Shown piece by piece: positions 1 through 7,761 of a stretch of 43,818 nt of DNA. The stretch is from positions 1 to 43,818 of the forward strand of contig CANESK010000005.1 in NCBI GenBank assembly GCA_947441075.1. Direction: 5' to 3'. The notes under the pieces were generated by a model, which was not told the DNA's origin, searched no databases, and was given only the letters and a program-made list of their open reading frames with translations. The translations under genes were made by a program, and so were the position numbers. Position 1 is the first letter of the stretch; each line of letters begins with the position of its first letter. Origin of the DNA: Verrucomicrobia subdivision 6 bacterium. GTDB taxonomy: Bacteria > Verrucomicrobiota > Verrucomicrobiia > Methylacidiphilales > Verrucolacustridaceae.

Positions 1-2003
1 ATCTACACGGCGGGCCGCCGCGGTTCCGTGCTCCTCGGCAGGGGGAACTGGAGAAGCTTCCAGAAGATGGCAAGCAGACTAACCCAGAGCAACCAACTCC
101 CGCTCCCACTACGAAAGCAAGCCAGGTGCAGGTTTCAGTTCCACCGGCTAAGCCAGCGGCGCCCCCTCCTGGCAGGATGGCGGTAAAGTCCAATCAAGCT
201 CCTATTCCCAGTGAAAGAGTATTTCGCAGGCGGGCGGAGGGATCCTCTCTTCCTGCGCGTATGGGTCCCTCTTTGGAGTACGGCCAAGCTTATCAAGATT
301 ATGGAACGGATCCGTTACGCCTAGATCCGCATCCGTCTATTTTAAGTGTCGAAGAGCAGCCGTCACAAAAGACAGAAAACTCCAAGCCTTTTGCTTCTTC
401 TTTGCGGGGTTTGATCTTTCTTGGTGATTCCACACAAATTCTGCCCTCAGGGATTCCCGATTTCCAGGGAGTGGAAAGTAGGGTTCCATTTTTGAGTAAG
501 TCCCAAGCTGTGAAAATTGCATCTCCTTATATGGATAAGCCAGTTTCGATGAAAACTTTGAGCGAGATTAGGAAAAAAGTGAATGAGTGGCTTTCTTCGA
601 CAGGAAGAATGGTCGCAACCGTTGTCGTCCCTGAGCAGGAGATACGCGGAGGGGTAATCCAAATTCTGATTCTTTCTGGTCGATTGGGTGAAGTGCGGGT
701 TGAAGGGAATCGTTATTTCAATTCGGAGAATCTGGCTAATGAGGTTCGGCTTCGGCCTGATGATGAGATCAGCTTACCTGCACTCGGAGACGATGTCGCT
801 TGGCTCAATGCTAATCCGTTTCGCCAGGTCCAGACATCTTTGGCGCCTGGATCAAAGGCGGGTTCCACGGATGTGGTCTTGGAAGTGACCGATCGGTTTC
901 CTCTGCGTCCCTACGTCTCGTATGATAATTTTGGAGTGTCGACCCTGGGTTATGATCGGTACTCGACGGGATTTACGCTGATGGATGTGTGGACGGGGTG
1001 GGACCAGAAGCTTGATTACCAATATCTAACAAGCGGAGGCTTTTCAAAGTTACAGGCGAATTCGGCTTCTTGGGCGGCGGCCTTGCCTTGGCGACATACG
1101 GCCACAATTTTTGGGAGTTATTCCAAGGCCAATCCCGATGCTGTCGGACAGTTGGACTTATCCAGCTACTACTGGCAAGTAAGCGGGCGCTACAACATTC
1201 TTCTGCCCACATTTCTTTTCAAAGACAACAAGGGTGATTTTCGTCACCAAGCCTATCTCGGATTCGATTTTAAAGCGGCAAACAGCGATGTTTTCTTCGC
1301 GGGGGCTCAGTTAGAGCCAAGTACAAATGGCTTGGCGGGTTTGTATAACATTTTCCAATTAGTTTTTGGGTATACAGCGACGATGACGGATCCTTTTGGA
1401 TCGACTGCATTGGAGCTTGTTGGGTTTGCTAGTCCGGGTGGGGCGACGGGGGATAATTCCGATGCGAGCTTTCAGCAAATCAATGGGGGTGCGACCGCCG
1501 ACTACATGTACGGGAAGTTTCTTTTGAACCGAGTTTTCCGTCTACCTGAAGGCATTAGCCTAGTGGGAAATCTCCAGATCCAACAATCGAATCGAACCCT
1601 TATGCCGACAGAGAGTTTCGGTATTGGGGGCTATGACACGGTGCGTGGATATGACCAGCGTTCGGCCAATGGTGATAACGCTTATATGACGAACGTTGAA
1701 CTACGGTCTCCGCCCATCAGTTTTGGACAAATCTTGGGGGATGGTCGGTTTCCTGATCAGCTGATTCTTCTGGGATTCTTCGATTATGGGCAGGTGCTAC
1801 AAGAAAACTCGGATACCACGACTTCGGTGGATTGGCATCTGATGAGTATTGGACCAGGATTGCGTTACTCTATTGGACCTTATTTCACTGCACGTTTTGA
1901 TTGGGGATTCCAACTCCAGCAGGCGCCTCCAGGAACAACGGGGGGAGTTGGTGGAAGAGCTGGGAGCAGTCAGGCTGTGGTGAGCGCCACATTAGCATAC
2001 TGA
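1..2003 (+). CDS. ShlB/FhaC-type TpsB outer-membrane transporter (5' partial)
   Basis: This is an Omp85-superfamily outer-membrane protein of the two-partner secretion type, which would export a large exoprotein or insert an outer-membrane partner. The frame is open from the left edge, so the start and signal peptide lie outside the window; the GTG at 126 is only the first internal start-like codon. A Pro/Ala/Gln-rich linker comes first. A POTRA_2-like domain follows at about 420-890, and then a C-terminal beta-barrel full of aromatic and glycine residues. The barrel holds the family's VRGY motif (1641-1652), followed by NAYMTNVELRSP, typical of the L6 loop region. The protein ends in an aromatic residue (LAY), as barrel proteins do. 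No secreted partner is visible downstream, so one could only lie upstream. Base composition looks more balanced than in the G-rich genes that follow. Confidence 0.85.
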   Translation, partial: LHGGPPRFRAPRQGELEKLPEDGKQTNPEQPTPAPTTKASQVQVSVPPAKPAAPPPGRMAVKSNQAPIPSERVFRRRAEGSSLPARMGPSLEYGQAYQDYGTDPLRLDPHPSILSVEEQPSQKTENSKPFASSLRGLIFLGDSTQILPSGIPDFQGVESRVPFLSKSQAVKIASPYMDKPVSMKTLSEIRKKVNEWLSSTGRMVATVVVPEQEIRGGVIQILILSGRLGEVRVEGNRYFNSENLANEVRLRPDDEISLPALGDDVAWLNANPFRQVQTSLAPGSKAGSTDVVLEVTDRFPLRPYVSYDNFGVSTLGYDRYSTGFTLMDVWTGWDQKLDYQYLTSGGFSKLQANSASWAAALPWRHTATIFGSYSKANPDAVGQLDLSSYYWQVSGRYNILLPTFLFKDNKGDFRHQAYLGFDFKAANSDVFFAGAQLEPSTNGLAGLYNIFQLVFGYTATMTDPFGSTALELVGFASPGGATGDNSDASFQQINGGATADYMYGKFLLNRVFRLPEGISLVGNLQIQQSNRTLMPTESFGIGGYDTVRGYDQRSANGDNAYMTNVELRSPPISFGQILGDGRFPDQLILLGFFDYGQVLQENSDTTTSVDWHLMSIGPGLRYSIGPYFTARFDWGFQLQQAPPGTTGGVGGRAGSSQAVVSATLAY

Positions 2004-2036
2004 TAATCTTGGAATTTGCCCTCTGGACCCCAAAGA

Positions 2037-2987
2037 TCAGCTCGTTGGCAAAAGGTGGCCGCGGGAAAAGCTGACGATGGATTGATCGGAGGGTTCGTAC
2101 CACTGGACGGTGGGCTTGGTTTTCGCTCGGAGATTTTGGCCTGCGAGGAGGGTGTGGAGAACTCCGACTCCATCGAAATTGTAGTTATTTTGGTTGGAGC
2201 CGAGATGTTGAAAAAACTCGGGGAGTTTTTCACTCGAGGCCAAGGTCCACAGTTTCTTTTCCCACTGTGAGACCTCCGCTTGAACTTTCTTTTCTGCGGC
2301 AAAGGGGTGTTGAAATCGAGGACCGACGTGGCAGCCGTCGATACTGGCAACCATGGCGGTGTCGGGGTCTTGGGAGAATTGGGCAAGAGCTTGGGAAAAA
2401 ATCGTCTCAGGGGAGGTGGAGAGAGGAGGGACTCCCTTTTCCACAGCCTGATGGAATCCGCCGCAGAGAATGGGAAGGATGCTAAAGGAGCGATCTGGGA
2501 AAAACAGATCCCGCAAGGCCTGAAGCCAGATGACGACGAATTCGATCGAGTGCTCTCCCTGGAATCCGCGGGTTTCTTGGCCGATAGGGAAAGGACAGGA
2601 GAAGCTTAAGGCAGAAAAAATATCGTGGGCGGCAGGAACTTCGCCGAGAGGGGTTCGGTATCCAACGGAAAGGCAGGCGAGTTCACTGGGGCAACGGTGG
2701 CCTACGCCGAGAACGATGACGCGGGAGGGAAACCAGTTGGCGTCGCGCCAAAAAGCGTAAGTTTCGGCGTAGAGACTGAAGTTAACTCGAAAATCGATAT
2801 GCGGAACAATAGGTCGGCGCAGATCGTGCGGGATCTTTTTGAGGGGCGCGACTTTTTCTAAGGCAGTAGCAAAGGAACGGAGTAACTCCTGCGGATCTGC
2901 GGGATAGCACGATCCGGCACAACGTGCCGTGAGTTGGGCGGGGGCGGGGGTCAGACCTTGGGGAGAAGGGCTTCGACGGCAGACCAA
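2037..2987 (-). CDS. MEMO-family protein (AmmeMemoRadiSam system protein B-like)
   Basis: This protein belongs to the MEMO family, related to class III dioxygenases; the role of bacterial members is not firmly known. Family marks are CAGSCYPADP near the N-terminus, PHIDFR, LGVGH, GEHSIEF, CGGF and SIDGCHVGP. It lies directly downstream of the superoxide dismutase on the same strand. The longest frame starts at a TTG (2987), giving 316 aa and a 37-base overlap with the dismutase gene. A CTG at 2954 instead forms a CTGA overlap with the dismutase stop and gives 305 aa. Both starts lie before the conserved CAGSCYP region and neither has a clear ribosome binding site. The A-protein and radical-SAM partners found in some genomes are not in the window. 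Metal or redox work beside the dismutase is only a guess from position. Confidence 0.85.
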   Translation of the reverse strand: MVCRRSPSPQGLTPAPAQLTARCAGSCYPADPQELLRSFATALEKVAPLKKIPHDLRRPIVPHIDFRVNFSLYAETYAFWRDANWFPSRVIVLGVGHRCPSELACLSVGYRTPLGEVPAAHDIFSALSFSCPFPIGQETRGFQGEHSIEFVVIWLQALRDLFFPDRSFSILPILCGGFHQAVEKGVPPLSTSPETIFSQALAQFSQDPDTAMVASIDGCHVGPRFQHPFAAEKKVQAEVSQWEKKLWTLASSEKLPEFFQHLGSNQNNYNFDGVGVLHTLLAGQNLRAKTKPTVQWYEPSDQSIVSFSRGHLLPTS

Positions 2988-3565
2988 TCGACGAAGTTAA
3001 GAAACTCGTCGATATATCCGCCGCGGTTGCTGAAAAAGTCGGCGTAGTAGGCGTGTTCGTAGACATCAAGGCCGAGGAGGGGAACTACACCCCAGACGGG
3101 GTAGCTATTCTGGGCGTCGCCAATGTAGTTGAAGAGTTTTTTGGTGCCGTGATCGTAGCCGGTCCAAGCCCAGCCGCGGGCGGAGATGCCGGTGGCTTTA
3201 AGGTCCTTTTTGTAGTTATCGAAAGAGCCAAAGTCTTGGTCGATATGCTTGAGAATGCGATCGGTAGGCTTGCCGTTGCCCCCAAGGATGGAGAAGTAGA
3301 GTTCGTGGTTCTTCAATCCGCCGATGGCGAAGGTGAAATCGACCTTAAGGGATCGGACACTGGAAAAGATCTGATTGGCGACGGCGGGATTAGTGGGGTC
3401 GGGTGTGCCCATTTTTTCGAGCTCGGCGAGGATGGCGTTACTTTTGTTGACGTAGCCGGTGTAGAGCTTGAGGTGCTCTTCGTGGGTTTTATCGGAAATC
3501 TTGCCGGTTTTTCCCTTCACTTTAGCGAGGAGGGATTCTTGTTGGTTGGGGTAGGTATGGGACAT
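2951..3565 (-). CDS. Fe/Mn-family superoxide dismutase
   Basis: It would convert superoxide to hydrogen peroxide and oxygen, in the cytoplasm since no signal peptide is present. The protein has 204 aa. Three of the four metal-ligand regions are clear: KNHELYF (His87), and LLGLDVYEHAYYADFF (Asp167 and His171). The N-terminal ligand is in the segment THEEHLKLYTGYV; two histidines (28 and 31) are present, but their spacing to the conserved Tyr differs from the E. coli SodB pattern, so this is a divergent branch. Metal choice between Fe and Mn cannot be read from the sequence. The ATG at 3565 was chosen because the open frame further upstream runs into serS on the other strand and lacks conservation. 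An Nramp metal transporter lies 1.5 kb away. Confidence 0.92.
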   Translation of the reverse strand: MSHTYPNQQESLLAKVKGKTGKISDKTHEEHLKLYTGYVNKSNAILAELEKMGTPDPTNPAVANQIFSSVRSLKVDFTFAIGGLKNHELYFSILGGNGKPTDRILKHIDQDFGSFDNYKKDLKATGISARGWAWTGYDHGTKKLFNYIGDAQNSYPVWGVVPLLGLDVYEHAYYADFFSNRGGYIDEFLNFVDWSAVEALLPKV

Positions 3566-3704
3566 GGGCAAATTATTCCGCAGAGAAGGGGTGGCGTCAA
3601 ACCCGAGAAAGGTTTTTCGCACGGTGGTTGCAGGGGCTGCTTGGCAAAACTCGAGGCTTAGGGTGGGTCTCGACGGAAGGACTAAAAATGGGTTGAATGG
3701 CGGA

Positions 3705-4976
3705 ATGCTCGATATGGCGTTGATCCGAAAAGACCCTGAAGGGGTTAAACAGAGGTTGCTCTCTCGCGGGGAAGGCGCGGCGGACGGTTTGGCCAAGGTA
3801 TTGGAAGTGGATGAAGAGCGCCGGAAACTGATTGGCGAAGTGGAAAAGTTGAAGGCGGAGCGGAACGCGATTAGTAAGGAGGTGGGGGTACGGAAGGCGA
3901 AGAAGGAATCGGCGGATGATTTATTGGCGGGGATGAAGGAAAAGTCGGATCGGATTGCGGAGTTGGATGGGGCCACGGCGGCGGTGGAGGCAAAGCAGGA
4001 GGGGTTACTGCTTTCGATCCCCAACATGCCTTGGGAAGGATGTCCGCAGGGTAGTTCGGCGGCGGACAATCCAGTGCTTTCGACTTGGGGTGAGCCAAAG
4101 AAATTTGATTTCAAGCCGAAGGATCACGTGGCTTTGGGGGAGGCGCTGGGGATCTTGGATTTCACGGCCTCGGCTAAAGTTTCGGGCAGTGGGTTTGCGG
4201 TGTATCGGGGGGCGGGGGCGCGGTTAGAGAGGAGCTTAATTAGTTGGATGTTGAATTTGCATAGTGGAGAGCACGGGTACACCGAGGTCTCGACTCCTTT
4301 TCTGGTGCGGGAAGCGAGCATGGTGGGCACGGGGCAACTGCCCAAGTTTCGTGATGACATGTATGCGGTGGAGGGAGGGGAGCTTTTCTTGGTGCCGACG
4401 GCAGAGGTGCCAGTGACAAATCTTCACCGAGAGGAGATTTTGACCGAGGGGGACCTGCCGAAACGGTATGCGGCCTATACTCCGTGCTTTCGAAAAGAGG
4501 CGGGGAGCGCGGGGAAAGAGACACGTGGGCTGGGAAGGATGCATCAGTTCGACAAAGTGGAGTTGGTCTGGATTGAGCATCCAGATCGTTCGATGAAGGC
4601 GTTGGAGGAACTTTGCCAGCATGCTGAGTCGGTCTTACGCAAGTTGGGTTTACACTATCGAAAGATTGAGCTTTGTGCGGGGGACATAGGTTTTGGGGCG
4701 GCGCGGTGCTACGACTTAGAGGTGTGGGCTCCAGGGATGGGGCAGTTCCTAGAAGTTTCGTCGTGCAGCAATTTTATGGATTTCCAAGCTCGGCGGATGG
4801 GATTGCGGTTCAAGGGAGCGGATGGAAAGAATCGGCCTTGTCATACTTTGAATGGTTCAGGCACGGCGTTGGCGCGGCTTTTTATTGCGTTAGTGGAGAC
4901 GTACCAGACGAAAGACGGAAAGGTGGAGATTCCGGAAACGTTGCAGTCCTTGTTTGGATCGAATCGGATCGGATAA
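3705..4976 (+). CDS. serS: seryl-tRNA synthetase
   Basis: This class II synthetase charges tRNA-Ser (and tRNA-Sec where present) with serine in the cytoplasm. At 423 aa it has normal length. The N-terminal tRNA-binding arm is visible as a charged coiled coil at about residues 33-103. The catalytic core follows with motif 1 around Pro198, motif 2 at about 262-286 (FRKEAGSAGKETRGLGRMHQ) and motif 3 at about 382-400 (LNGSGTALARLFIALVE). The start MLDMALIRKDPEGV matches the usual SerS N-terminus (MLD-x-x-x-IR), which fixes the ATG at 3705 although an upstream frame stays open. No T-box or other leader structure was seen in the 139 bases between serS and the divergent dismutase gene. Confidence 0.97.
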   Translation: MLDMALIRKDPEGVKQRLLSRGEGAADGLAKVLEVDEERRKLIGEVEKLKAERNAISKEVGVRKAKKESADDLLAGMKEKSDRIAELDGATAAVEAKQEGLLLSIPNMPWEGCPQGSSAADNPVLSTWGEPKKFDFKPKDHVALGEALGILDFTASAKVSGSGFAVYRGAGARLERSLISWMLNLHSGEHGYTEVSTPFLVREASMVGTGQLPKFRDDMYAVEGGELFLVPTAEVPVTNLHREEILTEGDLPKRYAAYTPCFRKEAGSAGKETRGLGRMHQFDKVELVWIEHPDRSMKALEELCQHAESVLRKLGLHYRKIELCAGDIGFGAARCYDLEVWAPGMGQFLEVSSCSNFMDFQARRMGLRFKGADGKNRPCHTLNGSGTALARLFIALVETYQTKDGKVEIPETLQSLFGSNRIG

Positions 4977-5028
4977 GGGTGGGGCGGAGAGGTTGGCCAA
5001 AAGAGAGGGGAAGGGGTAGAGTCGGCCA

Positions 5029-6354
5029 ATGTTGCAGGTGAGGAAATCGTTATCCGAAGTGCACGGGTCGGTCGCGGTGCCAAGCGGTGCGGGATTTTGG
5101 CGCAAGATGCTGGCGTTTGCGGGTCCTGCTTTTCTGGTGAGTGTGGGGTATATGGATCCAGGGAACTGGGCCACGGACATTGAAGCGGGGTCACGGTTTG
5201 GATATCAGCTGCTGTGGGTGTTGCTTCTTTCGAACGGGATGGCGCTGTTGCTGCAAAGTTTATCGGCACGTTTGGGAATTGCGACGGGTCGAGATTTGGC
5301 GCAAGCCTGCCGAGAATTTTATCCCGAACCCTGGGGAAGATTGCTTTATATTCCATGCCAAGTGGCGATCGTGGCTTGTGATTTGGCGGAGGTACTGGGG
5401 GGGGCGGTGGGGTTAAGTTTACTGACGGGGTGGCCGCTCTTGGGATGTGCGGGGGTGGTTTCGGTGAATGTTATTTTCATGTTTCTTTTGCAAGCGAGGG
5501 GGATGCGATGGCTGGAGGCAGGAATTCTTTCGTTGGTGACGGTGATTGGGCTCTGTTACGTGGTAGAGCTTTGGTTGGCGAAGGCGGACTGGGCGGCTGT
5601 GCTCGCAGGGTATTTAGGTCCGAAATTAACGGGAATTCGTCCTGCGGGCGGGGGGACGAGTGATCTTTATGTGGCGATTGCGATGATTGGGGCGACGGTC
5701 ATGCCGCATAATCTTTATTTGCACTCGGCCTTGGTGCAGACGCGAAGGATTGAACCGACGACGGCGGGAAAAAAGGAGGCGGCGAAGTTTAATCTAATTG
5801 ATTCGGCGGTAGCCTTGAACGCGGCTTTTTTGGTGAACTCGGCGATTTTGATATTAGCGGCAGCGGTTTTTTTTCGAAACGGGGTGGAGGTGAAGGAGTT
5901 GAGGCAGGCGTACGAAACCTTGACCCCGCTGGTGGGAACGGTATTTGCGGGGACACTGTTTGCGGTAGCTTTATTGGCGAGCGGGCAAAGTTCGACCCTG
6001 ACGGGGACTTTGGCAGGGCAGATTGTGATGGAAGGGTTTTTGCGGTGGAGGGTGGCGCCTTGGGTTTCGCGGTTGAGTACGCGGTTCTTGGCGTTGATCC
6101 CTGCGGTGGTCGTGATTCTTTGGCGGGGGGAAGAGGGAACGTATGATTTGCTGATTTTGAGTCAGGTGATCCTAAGCCTGCAGTTGCCCTTTGCGGTGAT
6201 TCCTTTGATTTATTTCACGGGGCGAAGAGATTTAATGGGTGAGTTGGTCACGAGACCTTTTTGGAATGTGGTGGCTTGGGGGGTGGCGACCCTTTTAACG
6301 GGTCTGAATGTCTGGTTAGTTTACGAAACAATCCTGGGATGGGTGACGCCATGA
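5029..6354 (+). CDS. mntH: Nramp-family divalent metal (Mn2+/Fe2+) transporter
   Basis: This 441-aa inner-membrane protein is a proton-coupled importer of Mn2+ and related divalent metals. About eleven hydrophobic segments are present. The transmembrane-1 motif DPGN is at residues 43-46 in GYMDPGNWATD, and the transmembrane-6 motif is at 225-228 in GATVMPHNLYLHS; the metal-binding Asp, Asn and Met are all kept. It lies 52 bases after serS and overlaps the next gene as ATGA, so it is probably co-translated with the UspA protein. No yybP-ykoY-type manganese riboswitch is visible in the short leader. The symbol follows the usual bacterial name for the family; the substrate has not been tested here. 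Confidence 0.93.
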   Translation: MLQVRKSLSEVHGSVAVPSGAGFWRKMLAFAGPAFLVSVGYMDPGNWATDIEAGSRFGYQLLWVLLLSNGMALLLQSLSARLGIATGRDLAQACREFYPEPWGRLLYIPCQVAIVACDLAEVLGGAVGLSLLTGWPLLGCAGVVSVNVIFMFLLQARGMRWLEAGILSLVTVIGLCYVVELWLAKADWAAVLAGYLGPKLTGIRPAGGGTSDLYVAIAMIGATVMPHNLYLHSALVQTRRIEPTTAGKKEAAKFNLIDSAVALNAAFLVNSAILILAAAVFFRNGVEVKELRQAYETLTPLVGTVFAGTLFAVALLASGQSSTLTGTLAGQIVMEGFLRWRVAPWVSRLSTRFLALIPAVVVILWRGEEGTYDLLILSQVILSLQLPFAVIPLIYFTGRRDLMGELVTRPFWNVVAWGVATLLTGLNVWLVYETILGWVTP

Positions 6355-6806
6355 GCAGTGGTTTGTATAAGAAAATTTTGGTTCCTCTGGAGGGGACAGG
6401 TCACGATGCGAGTATACTGAGGCATGTGACAAAGTTAGCGAAGATGCATGGCAGTGAACTGATTCTGATTCATATTGCGGATGGGTGGTCGGCGCGGTTT
6501 TATGGGGAGGAGAGTGATTCGAAGGAGGTGCGAGAGGATCGGGAGTACATGCGGCAGTGTGCGGAGAAAATGAAAAAGGAGGGCATTCCGACGACATGGC
6601 GGTTGGGGTATGGTAAGCCTGGGCCTGAGCTGGTGCGGGCGGTGGAGGAGACGGGTTGTGATTTGGTGGCGATGACGACGCATGGCCATCGTTGGATGGA
6701 GGATGTGCTATTTGGAAGTGCTTCAAGCGAGGTACGGCATGGGGTGGACATACCGGTGCTGCTTTTGCGAACGGAGAAAAAAGGAAGGGCGGCGGGGAGA
6801 TCGTGA
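6351..6806 (+). CDS. universal stress protein (UspA family)
   Basis: This is a single-domain 151-aa UspA protein, a soluble Rossmann-like fold that in many members binds ATP. It opens with the typical strand KKILVPLEG (residues 7-15) and ends with IPVLLLR. The nucleotide loop is in THGHRWMEDVLFGSASSEV; compared with the family pattern G-2x-G-9x-G-(S/T), the first and last glycines are kept while the middle one is Trp, so ATP binding is uncertain. The ATG at 6351 overlaps the transporter stop as ATGA and gives the normal UspA N-terminus, so it was preferred over an upstream in-frame start. The coupling suggests a regulatory or stress role linked to the metal transporter; this is inference. Confidence 0.9.
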   Translation: MSSGLYKKILVPLEGTGHDASILRHVTKLAKMHGSELILIHIADGWSARFYGEESDSKEVREDREYMRQCAEKMKKEGIPTTWRLGYGKPGPELVRAVEETGCDLVAMTTHGHRWMEDVLFGSASSEVRHGVDIPVLLLRTEKKGRAAGRS

Positions 6807-6843
6807 TTTTTAATTTTGGATTTTAGATGATGAATATTTTCCC

Positions 6844-6978
6844 GTGAGGGACGCCCCGCGTTTACGGGACACGCTGAAGCGTAGATTGAGGAAGGAGTTA
6901 CTCACGTCCCGCATTCCCGGGACGCGCTTACGCGCCCAAAGGTCGCCAAGGCCGGGAAGGGGTCCCGGGGGTGAGGGA
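6844..6978. repeat. pair of double-hairpin imperfect direct repeats
   Basis: Two copies of a 27-base unit lie at 6855-6881 and 6908-6934 and agree at 21 of 27 positions. Each copy folds into two small hairpins. In copy 1 the stems are CCCG/CGGG (6855-6858 with 6865-6868) and ACGCT/AGCGT (6871-6875 with 6878-6882). In copy 2 they are GTCCCG/CGGGAC (6906-6911 with 6918-6923) and GCGC/GCGC (6924-6927 with 6932-6935). The octamer GTGAGGGA occurs on both sides, at 6844-6851 and 6971-6978. The differences between copies mostly keep the stems paired. It may be a REP-like or MITE-like element and may also end the mntH-uspA transcript, but there is no T-run for a classical terminator. This gap (6807-7018) holds nothing else recognisable. 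Confidence 0.6.
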
Positions 6979-7018
6979 TCGGATTGCCAAGAAGTGGCTA
7001 AGGAGACATCATTTGCGG

Positions 7019-7753
7019 ATGAATAAAACTATTCCCCTACTGATCGCCCTGTTCTTCTCCACTCTGCTGCCAGCCTCTGCGGGGAGCACCTTGGGAGAGT
7101 CGATTGATAAGACGATTGATATTTTGCGGCAGTATGGAGATTCACAGGGGGATTCGATTCCTCGCAATGTTTTCCACGAGTGTAAGGGTTTGGTAATTCT
7201 TTCGGTTTACAAGGCAGCGTTTATTATTGGGGCGAGTGGAGGGGAAGGGCTGGTGGTGATGAGGACCAAGGGGGGGAAGTGGTCGCCGCCTTCAGGGATT
7301 TCGGCAGCGGGAGCGGGGGTCGGATTTCAAGCGGGGGTATCGAATCAAGATTTCGTGATGTTGCTGAACACGGAGGAAGCGGTGAAGCAGTTTGAGCAAA
7401 AAGGAAATTACACGAGCAGTGCGGAGTGTGAGGGAACGGCTGGGCCAGTTGGGCGAGAGCTTTCGGCTGGGGTAGCGACAGTGAACGCGCCGATTTACAC
7501 CTATAGTTTCAGCAAGGGGTTGTTTGGAGGGGTTTCGTTATCGGGCCGAGGTTTGGCTTCGGCGGATGATACCAACGAAAACTTTTATGGAGAGAGGCTT
7601 ACTCCGAGGGAGATTTTATCGGGCAAGATTAAGAAGACTCCCGAGGCGGTGAAGCGCCTTTGGGCGGCTTTAGAAGAGTTAGATAAGAAGCCTGCCCTCC
7701 TAGGCAAGACGCCTTCGAAGGATGGGAAGAGCACGAAAAAAACCAACAACTAA
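7019..7753 (+). CDS. secreted SYLF (Ysc84-like) lipid-binding domain protein
   Basis: The 244-aa protein has a clear Sec signal peptide (MNKTIPLLIALFFSTLLPASAG) and then one SYLF domain. The domain shows the family pattern of an N-terminal helix, IPRNVFHECKGLVILSVYKAAFIIGASGGEGLV, and glycine-rich strands ending in YSFSKGLFGGVSLSGRG; the first stretch spans about residues 48-80. SYLF domains bind phosphoinositides in eukaryotes; the bacterial role is unknown. The ATG at 7019 was chosen over one at 6971 because it begins the signal peptide and has AGGAG upstream (7001-7005), though at a long spacing. The C-terminus is Lys-rich. It probably forms a two-gene unit with the MotB-like gene, which starts 8 bases later. 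Confidence 0.88.
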   Translation: MNKTIPLLIALFFSTLLPASAGSTLGESIDKTIDILRQYGDSQGDSIPRNVFHECKGLVILSVYKAAFIIGASGGEGLVVMRTKGGKWSPPSGISAAGAGVGFQAGVSNQDFVMLLNTEEAVKQFEQKGNYTSSAECEGTAGPVGRELSAGVATVNAPIYTYSFSKGLFGGVSLSGRGLASADDTNENFYGERLTPREILSGKIKKTPEAVKRLWAALEELDKKPALLGKTPSKDGKSTKKTNN

Positions 7754-7761
7754 GGAGATTT

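Noticed and set aside
3053-3661. + strand frame of 202 codons opposite the superoxide dismutase
   Set aside because: It has no recognisable motif and mirrors the conserved dismutase gene.
3566-3704. T-box or other leader RNA before serS
   Set aside because: No T-box sequence, specifier hairpin or terminator/antiterminator pair could be seen.
6844-7026. Short + strand frame of 60 codons in the repeat region
   Set aside because: It is mostly made of the hairpin repeats, Arg-rich, and without a plausible ribosome site.
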